Virus record (IMG/VR): IMGVR_UViG_3300035212_000510 | Coordinates: 1 to 28,631 of that record | From: a virus | Length of the DNA: 28,631 nucleotides | Strand: one strand, 5' to 3' | In this document: positions 1 through 6,594 of the stretch, piece after piece | Layout of the letters: each line of letters opens with the position of its first letter | Position numbering within the stretch: position 1 is the first letter of the stretch | The notes under the pieces: model-generated | What the model was told of the DNA's origin: nothing | The model's input: the letters and a program-made list of their open reading frames with translations, nothing else | The model's database searches: none | Program-made: the position numbers and the translations under genes

Positions 1-18
1 TTTACTGTTTAAGATTCT

Positions 19-47
19 ATTATATACCCAAAACCATTTATTGTCAA
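19..47 (-). promoter_or_regulatory. sigma70-type promoter, cassette copy 1
   Basis: On the minus strand TTGACA (42-47) and TATAAT (19-24) are separated by exactly 17 bases, a perfect consensus pair. The downstream bases match the leader of the copy at 14903-14931. It should drive a gene that lies beyond the left edge of the window. The -35 box lies directly behind the stop codon of the gene at 51-323. Confidence 0.85.
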
Positions 48-50
48 ATT

Positions 51-323
51 TTAGCGTTTGTCGCAATACTCAAAAAGTATCCATTTTGCACGATTCAGGG
101 CTTGACGGGCGTCCTCGGCTCGCATATAGTCAACCTCGCCGTGCTCGGTGTTAATCATTTCTTGGGCATCACTCATTAAACTAGCGGCCATCATTGCAGG
201 ACCTGAGAAACGTAAAGTAATACTTTGTTCTACAGCCTCACGCATTTGGGCCTCTGTGCAACCATACATTTTGATTTCACGGGTACGTTGTATGTCACGT
301 GATACTGCGGCTGATAAGTTCAT
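51..323 (-). CDS. small conserved-type phage protein, 90 aa, unknown function
   Basis: This is an unrecognised 90-residue protein with no signal peptide, membrane segment or metal motif. It is mostly helical in character, with alternating charged and Ala/Met-rich stretches around residues 40-55 (SGPAMMAASLMSDAQEM). The ATG start is supported by an AGGAGC Shine-Dalgarno sequence just upstream and by a consensus promoter at 354-382. The stop codon TAA is followed immediately by the next promoter cassette, so the gene is probably a stand-alone early unit. It looks like the accessory early genes of T4-like phages, but no function can be assigned. Confidence 0.75.
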   Translation of the reverse strand: MNLSAAVSRDIQRTREIKMYGCTEAQMREAVEQSITLRFSGPAMMAASLMSDAQEMINTEHGEVDYMRAEDARQALNRAKWILFEYCDKR

Positions 324-353
324 TGAAAGCTCCTTTTGACTGAATAAGACTCT

Positions 354-382
354 ATTATATACCCAAAACCATTTATTGTCAA
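354..382 (-). promoter_or_regulatory. sigma70-type promoter, cassette copy 2
   Basis: TTGACA (377-382) and TATAAT (354-359) have a 17-base spacer that is identical to copy 1. Transcription should begin near 347. The leader contains TCTTATTCAGT and AGGAGC, nearly the same as the leader of the copy at 15172-15200. It drives the gene at 51-323. Confidence 0.9.
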
Positions 383-386
383 ATTT

Positions 387-611
387 TTAGACACGAATTT
401 CAAAAGCAAATTCAGTGCCGGCCCTAGTGACATAAATCTTATGTCCATAAACCGTGATATAACCCCATTCACCATCTAGGTAAATGTCGTGCGGGTCCTT
501 TTCAATAGTAACATTACGGACTATTTCGCAGAAACCATTGCGCCATGTGGGCATTTTCTGTTTGAAATACTTGTCGTTGTCACGTTGATTAATAAAGATT
601 TTTGATTTCAT
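387..611 (-). CDS. small phage protein, 74 aa, unknown function, probably leaderless
   Basis: The reading frame is open from a GTG at 626, but that codon lies inside the spacer and -10 region of its own promoter. The ATG at 611 (MKSKIFINQR) is therefore the likely start. This ATG begins six bases after TATAAT, exactly where RNA should start, so the message has no room for a Shine-Dalgarno sequence and is predicted to be leaderless. The protein is basic in its first half and has a beta-rich second half (DGEWGYITVYGHKIYVTRAG). No family was recognised. Its TAA stop abuts the next promoter cassette. Confidence 0.65.
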   Translation of the reverse strand: MKSKIFINQRDNDKYFKQKMPTWRNGFCEIVRNVTIEKDPHDIYLDGEWGYITVYGHKIYVTRAGTEFAFEIRV

Positions 612-617
612 AAATGT

Positions 618-646
618 ATTATACACCCAAAACCATTTATTGTCAA
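618..646 (-). promoter_or_regulatory. sigma70-type promoter, cassette copy 3
   Basis: TTGACA (641-646) and TATAAT (618-623) are 17 bases apart, and the spacer differs from copies 1 and 2 only in its last base. The TGA inside TTGACA is also the stop codon of the gene at 643-909. The predicted start of transcription coincides with the ATG at 611. Confidence 0.88.
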
Positions 647-909
647 ATTCTGTATGAGCAATAACCTCGGATTTTGCTTTGTTTATTGGTAAAGCTTTCG
701 TTGAATTTTACTTCATAGCCTTTGGCTTTAAGAACTGCCAACAATGTTGATAGGTCACAATCTTCCTCGAGGAAAGCATTAGCACCATTTTGATAACTAT
801 AAGGTGTAATCTTATCAGCGATACCAAACTTGACCAAACGTGCTTTGGGAAAACGTGCCCAAGCGTGTCCCGGGTCACCGAATACTTTGATAGAAATTTT
901 CTTAGTCAT
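643..909 (-). CDS. small conserved phage protein, 88 aa (GDPGHAW / EEDCDLSTL family)
   Basis: The protein has the pattern KVFGDPGHAWARF near the N-terminus, GIADKITPYSYQNG in the middle and EEDCDLSTLLAVLKAKGY before a basic C-terminus. From memory this pattern is widespread in phages of many hosts, but I know no established function. A GAGTCC sequence lies before the ATG and promoter copy 4 lies upstream. The reading frame ends at a TGA that is part of the -35 hexamer of the next promoter, so the C-terminus may have been set by the arrival of that cassette. Confidence 0.8.
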   Translation of the reverse strand: MTKKISIKVFGDPGHAWARFPKARLVKFGIADKITPYSYQNGANAFLEEDCDLSTLLAVLKAKGYEVKFNESFTNKQSKIRGYCSYRI

Positions 910-941
910 TTTGAGTCCTTTAGTTAACTGTCTAAGATTCT

Positions 942-970
942 ATTATAGACCCAAAATGATTTATTGTCAA
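942..970 (-). promoter_or_regulatory. sigma70-type promoter, cassette copy 4
   Basis: TTGACA (965-970) and TATAAT (942-947) are 17 bases apart. The spacer keeps ATAAAT and TTTTGGGT of the other copies. The leader TAGAATCTTAGACAGTTAA closely matches that of copies 1 and 5. It drives the gene at 643-909 and directly follows the stop of clpP. Confidence 0.88.
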
Positions 971-974
971 ATTT

Positions 975-1568
975 TTAGCTGTTGCGATTTTGCAACACTT
1001 TATCGGCTAAGCCATAAGCTACGGCCTCATTAGCACTCATAAAGAAATCACGTTCCATATCCTTTGCAAGTTCCTCAAAAGTTTTACCTGCGCTATTATG
1101 GTCAACATAAATTTGTGTTAGAGACTTCTTCATTGCTAAAATCTCTTTAACTTGAATTTCCATATCAGTAGCTTGACCACGGGCACCACCTGATGGTTGA
1201 TGAATCATATGGCGAGCATTGGGTAGGATACTACGTTTACCTTTTGCACCTGATTGACCTAGCAAGCTACCCATTGAACAGGCTTGACCCATTACAATAG
1301 TTTGTACATCTGGTTTGACAAATTGCATACAATCATAAATTGCCATACCAGCAGTTACACTACCACCCGGACTATTGATATAGATGCTAATGTCTTTTTC
1401 TGGGTCTTCGCTTTCTAAGTATAATAGTTGTGCAACGATTAAGTTTGCCATTTGGTCGTGTACTTCACCTTCAAGCAAGATTACACGGTCACGTAATAGA
1501 CGACTATAAATGTCATAGCTACGTTCGCCTTTACTTGTTTGTTCTAATACCATTGGGACTAAGCTCAT
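975..1568 (-). CDS. clpP: ATP-dependent Clp protease proteolytic subunit ClpP
   Basis: This is a full-length, 197-residue ClpP serine peptidase, the barrel that degrades proteins unfolded by ClpX. The catalytic triad is intact: Ser98 in GQACSMG, His123 in HMIHQPSGG and Asp174 in ERDFFMS. The [17 protein letters not shown] segment of the oligomer core is at residues 63-79. The N-terminus ([25 protein letters not shown]) fits the mature bacterial form without a long propeptide. An AAGGAAAC Shine-Dalgarno sequence and a TTGTAA-N17-TATAAT promoter precede it. It stands 2.8 kb from clpX with unrelated genes between, and seems to be transcribed by itself. Function is near certain by motif; partnership with the phage ClpX is inferred. 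Confidence 0.97.
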   Translation of the reverse strand: MSLVPMVLEQTSKGERSYDIYSRLLRDRVILLEGEVHDQMANLIVAQLLYLESEDPEKDISIYINSPGGSVTAGMAIYDCMQFVKPDVQTIVMGQACSMGSLLGQSGAKGKRSILPNARHMIHQPSGGARGQATDMEIQVKEILAMKKSLTQIYVDHNSAGKTFEELAKDMERDFFMSANEAVAYGLADKVLQNRNS

Positions 1569-1599
1569 ACTGTTTCCTTCTTTAATAATTGATACTACA

Positions 1600-1628
1600 A
1601 TTATATAACAGTTGAGAGTAAATTACAA
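1600..1628 (-). promoter_or_regulatory. sigma70-type promoter of clpP
   Basis: TTGTAA (1623-1628) and TATAAT (1600-1605) are separated by 17 bases on the minus strand. Transcription should begin about 25 bases before the clpP ATG, leaving room for its AAGGAAAC ribosome site. The spacer is unrelated to the repeated cassette, so this promoter looks independent of that family. Confidence 0.75.
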
Positions 1629-1646
1629 GTTATTTGGTGACCAAAA

Positions 1647-2135
1647 TCAGCATTTATCAAATCGTTGATGTTTAAGCCAACGTTTTTGTCCGTGTCCGAT
1701 TTTTAATGAAATTCCGTGTTGTGCTAGTTTGTCTCTATGAGCAAAGAAGCTAGGTCCGTGACTCATTATCCTATCTTTGCCCTCTTTTTCCCGCTTGTCT
1801 CCTTCGATATCCCATTGATATTGATGAACCATTTCGTGGGCTAATGTAGTGATTAACCATTGTTTACAGAACCATTTGTCCATAAGACGTATTTTGCAGT
1901 AGGTTTTACGATATTTAATGATATCGAATCCACCAAAACACATTCCCCAGTATTTCCTGCATCTGGGAAATATCTCAATTTCCGGCATACTCAATTTGTT
2001 GTTAAAACAAGACTTATTTATAACTTTATACAACTCCTCAACCTCAGCCTGATTGGTGCGATAGCTTAGCCGTTTTTGGTAACCGATACTAGGTAAGGGT
2101 TCACGCATTAATTTGGATAGTTCGGATTTCTTCAT
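1647..2135 (-). CDS. SprT-like zinc metalloprotease, 162 aa
   Basis: The zincin motif HEMVH is at residues 100-104 (AHEMVHQYQ), with a likely third ligand His126 in MSHGPSFF, the arrangement of SprT/Spartan-type domains. The N-terminal helix region (EVEELYKVINKSCFNNKL) and the strand MPEIEIF also fit the family. Several Cys residues (43, 59, 66, 80, 90) are scattered and do not form an obvious zinc ribbon. Cellular SprT-like proteins cleave DNA-crosslinked or other proteins; the phage role is unknown. The ATG follows an ATAAATAC late-type motif by six bases and there is no Shine-Dalgarno sequence, so the transcript may be leaderless. It is transcribed divergently from the plus-strand gene at 2236. 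Confidence 0.85.
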   Translation of the reverse strand: MKKSELSKLMREPLPSIGYQKRLSYRTNQAEVEELYKVINKSCFNNKLSMPEIEIFPRCRKYWGMCFGGFDIIKYRKTYCKIRLMDKWFCKQWLITTLAHEMVHQYQWDIEGDKREKEGKDRIMSHGPSFFAHRDKLAQHGISLKIGHGQKRWLKHQRFDKC

Positions 2136-2141
2136 AATTTA

Positions 2142-2149
2142 GTATTTAT
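2142..2149 (-). promoter_or_regulatory. T4-late-type promoter motif ATAAATAC before the SprT-like gene
   Basis: The minus strand reads AATAAATACTAAATTATG. This matches the T4 late consensus TATAAATA closely, and initiation at the usual distance would fall at or next to the ATG at 2135. Confidence 0.55.
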
Positions 2150-2210
2150 TGTAGTGTTTTTGTGTAAACTATCAATACTTAAGGAAAAATTACCCTTTTA
2201 TTTTCCGTGA

Positions 2211-2218
2211 GTAAATAT
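2211..2218 (+). promoter_or_regulatory. possible late-type promoter GTAAATAT
   Basis: GTAAATAT lies upstream of the plus-strand gene at 2236, followed by the ribosome site AGGAGA at 2225-2230. It is a weaker match to TATAAATA than the other sites. A GGAAAA/TTTTCC inverted repeat with a 12-base loop lies just before it (about 2182-2205). Confidence 0.35.
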
Positions 2219-2235
2219 ATCTTTAGGAGATAAAA

Positions 2236-2541
2236 ATGTTAGACTTTTTCAAGCGTTTAATGGGTATGCCCACAAAACAAGAATCAGAAGTGGCTGCCCA
2301 GTCCGCTTCTAAGGTAGAAACACCATCTGCCCCGTACAAAGTACCGGAGCCGGCTGCGATTACTCCGATTCCATTGGGAACAGAAGGAATTGCCCCGATA
2401 GTAGCTCAAGTTGCTCCTGCAAAGAAGGTAACAAAAGCTAGAGCACCTGCAAAACCAAAGGTAGAAGTTAAACCTAAAGCAGAAGCTAAACCAAAAGCTG
2501 CCGCAAGAACAGCTAAGCCAAAGATTTCTGTAGCAAAATAA
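2236..2541 (+). CDS. basic Lys/Ala/Pro-rich protein with H1-like tail, 101 aa
   Basis: The first 12 residues (MLDFFKRLMGMP) form an amphipathic helix. The middle is Ala/Pro-rich and low in complexity, and the last 40 residues are an alternating Lys/Ala/Pro tail (KPKVEVKPKAEAKPKAAA) like the C-terminal tails of histone H1-like and other nucleic-acid-binding proteins. It is probably disordered. A strong AGGAGA site precedes the ATG. It is followed six bases later by the phosphoesterase-like gene, so the two form a small plus-strand unit inside a minus-strand region. DNA or RNA binding is inferred from composition only. Confidence 0.7.
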   Translation: MLDFFKRLMGMPTKQESEVAAQSASKVETPSAPYKVPEPAAITPIPLGTEGIAPIVAQVAPAKKVTKARAPAKPKVEVKPKAEAKPKAAARTAKPKISVAK

Positions 2542-2547
2542 AACTTG

Positions 2548-3240
2548 ATGAAAATAGGGTTTGATGTTATTAGTGACTTGAATCTAATCCCAGATGAAGA
2601 ATTCAATTGGGAAGGAAAAGCGACAAGTCTATATTGTATTATAGCAGGTAACATCAGTAATGATTTACGTACTATACATCAAACCCTAAATTATTTGAGT
2701 AAATTTTATCAAGGTATATTTTATACTGCAGGAGCACTAGAATATGAAGGTGCTCCCAGTATACCTATCCGAACTGAAGAAATAGTTAAAATATGTAAAA
2801 CAATACGCAATATTGCATATTTACATAATCATGTTGTGGTTATCGATGGTGTTGCTATCATCGGTACAAATGGATGGTATGCTACTAATTTCCCCAACAT
2901 CCTTGTTTCTCCCGAAGAAATAGAAATCGAACGATACGAAGACCTAGGTTATTTGGGTAACACAATAGAAAAACTTCAATTACATTTAGATGTTAAAAAA
3001 GTAATAATTGTTAGTCATTCTGTTCCCGGACAAGATTTATTCTTTAAAGAATACCCACAATCTATACACGAAATTCCATCACTACAATTAGCGTTAGTAA
3101 AAGATTCAGAGAGTAAAATACATCACTGGATATTTGGTACTTATGGAAAAACTGTTGATATTGTAATTAATGGAATTAACTACGTTAACAACAGTTATTA
3201 TAAAAGAAATCCCTACTGGGCTAAACGAATAGAAATTTAA
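2548..3240 (+). CDS. metallophosphoesterase-like protein with eroded metal sites, 230 aa
   Basis: The order of segments is that of calcineurin-like phosphoesterases, but key ligands are changed. ISDLNL (residues 8-13) stands where SDLHL is expected, so DxH has become DxN. AGNISND (33-39) replaces GDISND, GALE (62-65) replaces GNHE, SHSVP (156-160) keeps one His of the THHxP motif, and GTYG (197-200) replaces GHTH. The fold-defining GVAIIGTNGWYA strand (101-112) is intact, as is the length. The frame also opens at a TTG three bases earlier, but ATG at 2548 is more likely. The reading frame is undamaged, so this looks like a maintained pseudoenzyme rather than a decaying gene. It ends tail to tail with clpS, sharing four bases. 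Confidence 0.7.
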   Translation: MKIGFDVISDLNLIPDEEFNWEGKATSLYCIIAGNISNDLRTIHQTLNYLSKFYQGIFYTAGALEYEGAPSIPIRTEEIVKICKTIRNIAYLHNHVVVIDGVAIIGTNGWYATNFPNILVSPEEIEIERYEDLGYLGNTIEKLQLHLDVKKVIIVSHSVPGQDLFFKEYPQSIHEIPSLQLALVKDSESKIHHWIFGTYGKTVDIVINGINYVNNSYYKRNPYWAKRIEI

Positions 3241-3542
3241 GTTTCAGACTCTACTTTGACCTGTAGAGGATATCCTTGACTACGTGCTGAAACAGTTACT
3301 TCAATGCCTTTTTGTTCAGCAATTTCATATGGTAACACAGCAACAACTGCACTACCTTGATTATGAATATTCTCGGTAATAGTAGCCGCGGTATCATTCG
3401 TATAATTGAAGTATTCAATTAAACTACCTACAACAAATTCCATACTTGTTACCTCATCGTTAAGATAAATGATTTTGAACAACGGAGGCTCTGCTAAACT
3501 CAAGTTAGGTTTAATTTTGATTTTTGTTTCTGTTTTAGACAT
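3237..3542 (-). CDS. clpS: ClpS-like N-degron adaptor for Clp protease
   Basis: This is a 101-residue ClpS homologue. The signature FKIIYLNDEVTSMEFVVGSLIEYF (residues 22-45) holds the residues that bind the alpha-amino group of N-degron substrates: Asn28, Asp29 and Glu30, with Met34 at the hydrophobic pocket. His60 in ENIHNQGSAVV corresponds to the conserved pocket His. The N-terminal extension of about 20 residues, which in bacterial ClpS helps delivery to ClpA, is present. ClpS normally serves ClpA or ClpC, and no ClpA is seen in this window, so it may act on the host enzyme or be adapted to the phage ClpX. No Shine-Dalgarno sequence is present; a late-type CTAAATAC lies four bases before the ATG. 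Confidence 0.92.
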   Translation of the reverse strand: MSKTETKIKIKPNLSLAEPPLFKIIYLNDEVTSMEFVVGSLIEYFNYTNDTAATITENIHNQGSAVVAVLPYEIAEQKGIEVTVSARSQGYPLQVKVESET

Positions 3543-3546
3543 ATAT

Positions 3547-3554
3547 GTATTTAG
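3547..3554 (-). promoter_or_regulatory. late-type promoter motif CTAAATAC before clpS
   Basis: The minus strand reads CTAAATACATATATG, putting the ATG at or next to the expected RNA start. It lies directly after the inverted repeat at 3558-3581. Confidence 0.45.
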
Positions 3555-3557
3555 TTA

Positions 3558-3581
3558 AGTGTGCGATTCTCACCGCACACT
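3558..3581 (-). promoter_or_regulatory. perfect 8-bp inverted repeat between hsp20 and clpS
   Basis: AGTGTGCG (3558-3565) and CGCACACT (3574-3581) flank an eight-base loop. There is no T-run on either side, so it is not a typical intrinsic terminator. It may be an RNA-processing or stability hairpin at the end of the hsp20 message, or an operator for the motif next to it. Confidence 0.6.
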
Positions 3582-3605
3582 GTTAGTTAACGAACTTTTA
3601 TTCTA

Positions 3606-4049
3606 TCACTTAGTGTAACTAATAGCAATAGCTTTTGGTTTCTTTTCTTCAGGAACTTTACGTTCTAGCAAAACGGATAAGATACCGTCTTTAATAGATG
3701 CGTTAGCCACCTCAATATGTTCAGCTAATGGAAATTCTCTTGTAAAATCTCTACTGCTAATACCATGATGTAAGTATTCTACGTCAACACTATCTATGCG
3801 TTTGTTTTCGCCCTTGATAATCAATGTACGATTATCTAATTCAACATTAATTTCTCCCTCAGTAAAGCCAGCAACAGCAACTTCGATTGTAAATAAATCG
3901 TCAGTGTGTTTGACTACATTGTATGGGGGATAGTTAGATTGTCCTTGATTAGTTAATCGTGCAAGTTCATCAAACATACTATCGAAACCGATACCTAGTT
4001 TGTGAATTGATGGAATATCTAAGGAACGAAGGGTTAAAGTGCGTGTCAT
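3606..4049 (-). CDS. small heat-shock protein, Hsp20/IbpA type
   Basis: This is a 147-residue alpha-crystallin-domain chaperone that holds unfolded proteins in a refoldable state. GIGFDSMFDELARL (19-32) and YPPYNVVKHTDDLFTIEVAVAGFTEGEI match the enterobacterial IbpA pattern. The domain runs from about residue 40 to 135, including DNRTLIIKGE, YLHHGISSRDFTREFPL and DGILSVLLERKVPEEKKP, followed by the C-terminal IAI motif that docks between dimers. The frame is open 18 codons further upstream, but the ATG at 4049 has a good AGGAGA site and begins like IbpA. Hsp20 genes are common in T4-like aquatic phages. A late-type motif lies 62 bases upstream. Confidence 0.94.
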   Translation of the reverse strand: MTRTLTLRSLDIPSIHKLGIGFDSMFDELARLTNQGQSNYPPYNVVKHTDDLFTIEVAVAGFTEGEINVELDNRTLIIKGENKRIDSVDVEYLHHGISSRDFTREFPLAEHIEVANASIKDGILSVLLERKVPEEKKPKAIAISYTK

Positions 4050-4108
4050 TTTATTTCTCCTATTAAGCAAGTTATGACTATTTTCAGACCCGACCATCGG
4101 CATCTGAA

Positions 4109-4136
4109 TACGTATTTATTGTAATAAAAATACGTA
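4109..4136 (-). promoter_or_regulatory. late-type promoter inside a 9-bp inverted repeat, upstream of hsp20
   Basis: TACGTATTT (4109-4117) and AAATACGTA (4128-4136) form a perfect inverted repeat with a ten-base centre. The minus-strand ATAAATAC motif (4112-4119) lies in one arm, and the plus strand carries the similar AATAAAAATAC. The layout suggests a late promoter with an operator-like palindrome. RNA would start about 55 bases before the hsp20 ATG. Confidence 0.55.
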
Positions 4137-4160
4137 AAAAATTCTACTATTTAGGATAAA

Positions 4161-4379
4161 TTAATACAACTTTTTTGGAAGACTTTGGTCACGTAAAAAC
4201 TTGTCCCAACGTCTTTTAGCCTGACTTTTAGCAAGTTTACGTTTCACGGTGGGTTTCACAAACTCTTGACGATCACGTACCTCTTGTAAGGTCCCGTAAT
4301 CTGTTATCAACTTTTTGAATTTGCGTAATGCTTTTTCAGCATTACCATCGTTAACTATAACTTTGCGTCCTCTAATCAT
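4161..4379 (-). CDS. rpsU: ribosomal protein bS21
   Basis: This is a 72-residue bS21 homologue. It is strongly basic and keeps the family pattern: an N-terminal strand (RKVIVNDGNAEKALRKFKKL), the EVRDRQEFVKPTVKRK segment at about 34-49, and a basic C-terminus (KSQAKRRWDKFLRDQ). bS21 sits on the small subunit near the anti-Shine-Dalgarno end of 16S rRNA, so a phage copy could bias host ribosomes towards phage mRNAs. That effect is inferred. It is interesting beside the number of start codons here that lack Shine-Dalgarno sequences. The ATG overlaps the clpX stop as ATGA, so the two are co-translated. Confidence 0.93.
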   Translation of the reverse strand: MIRGRKVIVNDGNAEKALRKFKKLITDYGTLQEVRDRQEFVKPTVKRKLAKSQAKRRWDKFLRDQSLPKKLY

Positions 4380-5581
4380 ATAACAGCTTTTGGTTGTAAA
4401 ATTTGCTCCTGACTAATATTTATCTTTTTAATGTTATTTTCACGGTATTTCTTAGTGTTATACATATGAGGCATTAAAACTTTCTCAATTTCTGTGTGTA
4501 ATCCACGTGCTCCTGTTTTTAATTTCATAGTATTTTCAGCTAGCTGAGAGATAGCATCAGCACTAAATTCTAGCTCAATATCATCTAAACTTAACAAATA
4601 CTTATATTGGTCAATATAGTTATTTTTAACACTAGTAAGGACCTTAATCATTTCTTCCTTAGTCAAATTCTCTACATTTACAGTTGTAGTGAAACGGCCA
4701 ATAAACTCAGGAATCATACCAAATCGGGTTAGATCATCAGGGGTAACTAAACTCAAATCACCTTCTTTACGTGCATCTTTGATATCAGCACCAAAGCCAA
4801 TACTAGTGCCGTTCAGTCTATTGTTTACTATATCTTTTAACCCTACAAATGCACCACCTGCAATGAATAGAATATTCTTGGTATTGATTTCCATCATATC
4901 CCCACCGGGATGCTTGCGTCCGCCACCGGCTGGAATTCTACACACTGTTCCTTCAACTAACTTGAGTAGTGCTTGTTGTACTCCCTCACCTGACACATCA
5001 CGTGTAATACTTGCACCTTCACTCTTGCGGGCAATCTTATCAATTTCATCAACAAACACAATACCTCGTTCTGCTAATTTAATATCTCCACCGGCTGCAT
5101 TGAGTAGCATAGTAATCATTGACTCTACATCATCCCCTACATACCCTGCTTCAGTCAAACTAGTAGCATCGGCAACAATAAAGGGCACTTCTAAATATTT
5201 TGCGACAGTTTTTGCCAGTAAAGTTTTACCTGAACCAGTTGGTCCTACTAATAGTACGTTACCTTTAGAAATTTCTAAATCTTTGGGAGGAGAATTAATA
5301 CGTTTATAATGATTAGCAATGGCTACACTAAGTACTATCTTAGCATTATCTTGTCCTACAATATGTAGGTCTAAAAACTCTTTAATTGTTTCTGGATCAT
5401 ATCTGGGTTGTTCTTTATCTGCTGATGGTTCATCAACATTTTTATCATCAATCATTAGTTGAGTACATAGTTCAATACAGTCGCTACAAATAGCAACATC
5501 TTCCCCGACAATTAGTTTGTTAACGGCATCTTTGTGATTACCGCAGAATGAGCAATGGCTTAGTTTTGTTTCAGTTGACAT
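4376..5581 (-). CDS. clpX: Clp protease ATP-binding subunit ClpX
   Basis: This is a complete 401-residue AAA+ unfoldase. The N-terminal C4 zinc domain uses Cys10, Cys13, Cys32 and Cys35. Walker A is GPTGSGKT (113-120), Walker B VFVDEID (175-181), the pore-1 loop GYVG (146-149), the RKH loop at 222-224, the arginine-finger region ends in GRF (295-297), and sensor 2 is GARGL (357-361). The ClpP-docking loop IGF (261-263) is intact, so it can be expected to bind a ClpP ring, either the phage one or the host one. No Shine-Dalgarno sequence is seen; GATAAGTATTAAT precedes the ATG, a variant of the late motif. It is the first gene of an overlapping pair with bS21. Confidence 0.97.
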   Translation of the reverse strand: MSTETKLSHCSFCGNHKDAVNKLIVGEDVAICSDCIELCTQLMIDDKNVDEPSADKEQPRYDPETIKEFLDLHIVGQDNAKIVLSVAIANHYKRINSPPKDLEISKGNVLLVGPTGSGKTLLAKTVAKYLEVPFIVADATSLTEAGYVGDDVESMITMLLNAAGGDIKLAERGIVFVDEIDKIARKSEGASITRDVSGEGVQQALLKLVEGTVCRIPAGGGRKHPGGDMMEINTKNILFIAGGAFVGLKDIVNNRLNGTSIGFGADIKDARKEGDLSLVTPDDLTRFGMIPEFIGRFTTTVNVENLTKEEMIKVLTSVKNNYIDQYKYLLSLDDIELEFSADAISQLAENTMKLKTGARGLHTEIEKVLMPHMYNTKKYRENNIKKINISQEQILQPKAVI

Positions 5582-5605
5582 ATTAATACTTATCTAATTT
5601 TCTCT

Positions 5606-6592
5606 TTAGTTATTTTTTTGACAGGAACTCTTGTTGGAAATTGATAGTTCAATATTAGTTAAATCATTCATAATCCTAGCTAATTTACTATTGTTTTGTA
5701 TTTTTAATTCCATAGTTCCCCTTTCCATACCATTGTTATAAAATCCTGCATTAATAGTACGTACATAATTAATTTCATAAAAGGGTTTGTTTCTACGAAA
5801 CATTGCATCAGGTGTAAAACATTCTTTATATTGTATTCTATTATATTGATCGGAAATTGTCAAGCTAATTCTCACTTCATTGTTATCCATTATAGCATCT
5901 AATATACGATTAGGGATAATGAATTCATTAAAATAGAATGTATTATTTTGAACCCGCATCGTGGATGGAGATTTATGCATAAAGCCATTACTACCATCTT
6001 CTAGCATTTTCAATGCATCGTTCAATGATGTTAGATAATTCTTATTCCATCCTATCTCATAAGGAACAACTAATGTTAAGTTACGATAGGTGTCAATTTT
6101 AACAATATAGTTATGTTGAATAATGTTATATGCGTGTTTGGGATAATCATTCAATACTCGTTGAAGAATCTTATCTCCGTTTTCTTTATTACCCAAATAA
6201 GTTCTATATTGATTGTCGTGTTTTGCCCCTTCAAACCCTTTGTTTGATTTGCTAGAAGATAGTATGCGGTCGCTAATTCTATTAGAAGATAGTTTAACAT
6301 CTGCTATTAGACTTATACGACCGTTATTAATCTTTTGTGAGATAATAACATACTCATCTACATATCCTGCACTGTATGCTAATATTTCATTCCTAACTAA
6401 TTTCTCACCCTGACTTTCACGTTCGCTAGCAATAACAACACCTAAATGTTGTTCCATAGCATTAGTGAAAGCATTGTGTTTTGCTTGTTCAAACGTATGA
6501 CCTTCACCGTTTGCACGTACAAAATTGTTTTGTTTATTATTAGAAGCGCAGGCAGTCAATAACAAACATACTATTAATAATAGTAAACGCAC
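5606..6592 (-). CDS. predicted lipoprotein, LPP20/FlgT-N-like region, 328 aa
   Basis: A short signal peptide ends in the lipobox LTAC, with Cys15 as the lipidation site, so the mature protein should be anchored in a membrane of a Gram-negative cell. The following domain (about 25-110) has an ANGEGHTFEQAKHNAFTNAM helix and a GYVDEYVIISQKINNGRISLIADVKL strand pair that resemble LPP20-type lipoproteins and the N-domain of FlgT. The C-terminal 200 residues are beta-rich and were not recognised. The start is GTG, two bases after the stop of the preceding lipoprotein, so the two are coupled. It may modify the host envelope; a CsgG-like assembly role is possible but not shown. Confidence 0.75.
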   Translation of the reverse strand: MRLLLLIVCLLLTACASNNKQNNFVRANGEGHTFEQAKHNAFTNAMEQHLGVVIASERESQGEKLVRNEILAYSAGYVDEYVIISQKINNGRISLIADVKLSSNRISDRILSSSKSNKGFEGAKHDNQYRTYLGNKENGDKILQRVLNDYPKHAYNIIQHNYIVKIDTYRNLTLVVPYEIGWNKNYLTSLNDALKMLEDGSNGFMHKSPSTMRVQNNTFYFNEFIIPNRILDAIMDNNEVRISLTISDQYNRIQYKECFTPDAMFRRNKPFYEINYVRTINAGFYNNGMERGTMELKIQNNSKLARIMNDLTNIELSISNKSSCQKNN

Positions 6593-6594
6593 TA

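Noticed and set aside
612-626. GTG start at 626 for the 74-residue gene
   Set aside because: It lies inside the promoter spacer, so the RNA would not contain it.
3558-3581. Intrinsic terminator for hsp20
   Set aside because: The hairpin is perfect but no T-run follows on the minus strand.
4050-4103. Upstream ATG (4103) of the hsp20 frame
   Set aside because: It would begin at the predicted RNA start without a ribosome site, adds 18 residues unlike the family, and the ATG at 4049 has an AGGAGA site.
4689-5309. Long plus-strand frame of 206 codons opposite clpX
   Set aside because: It is antisense to the conserved AAA+ core, rich in Ser/Pro/Leu as expected of a shadow frame, and has no ribosome site or promoter.
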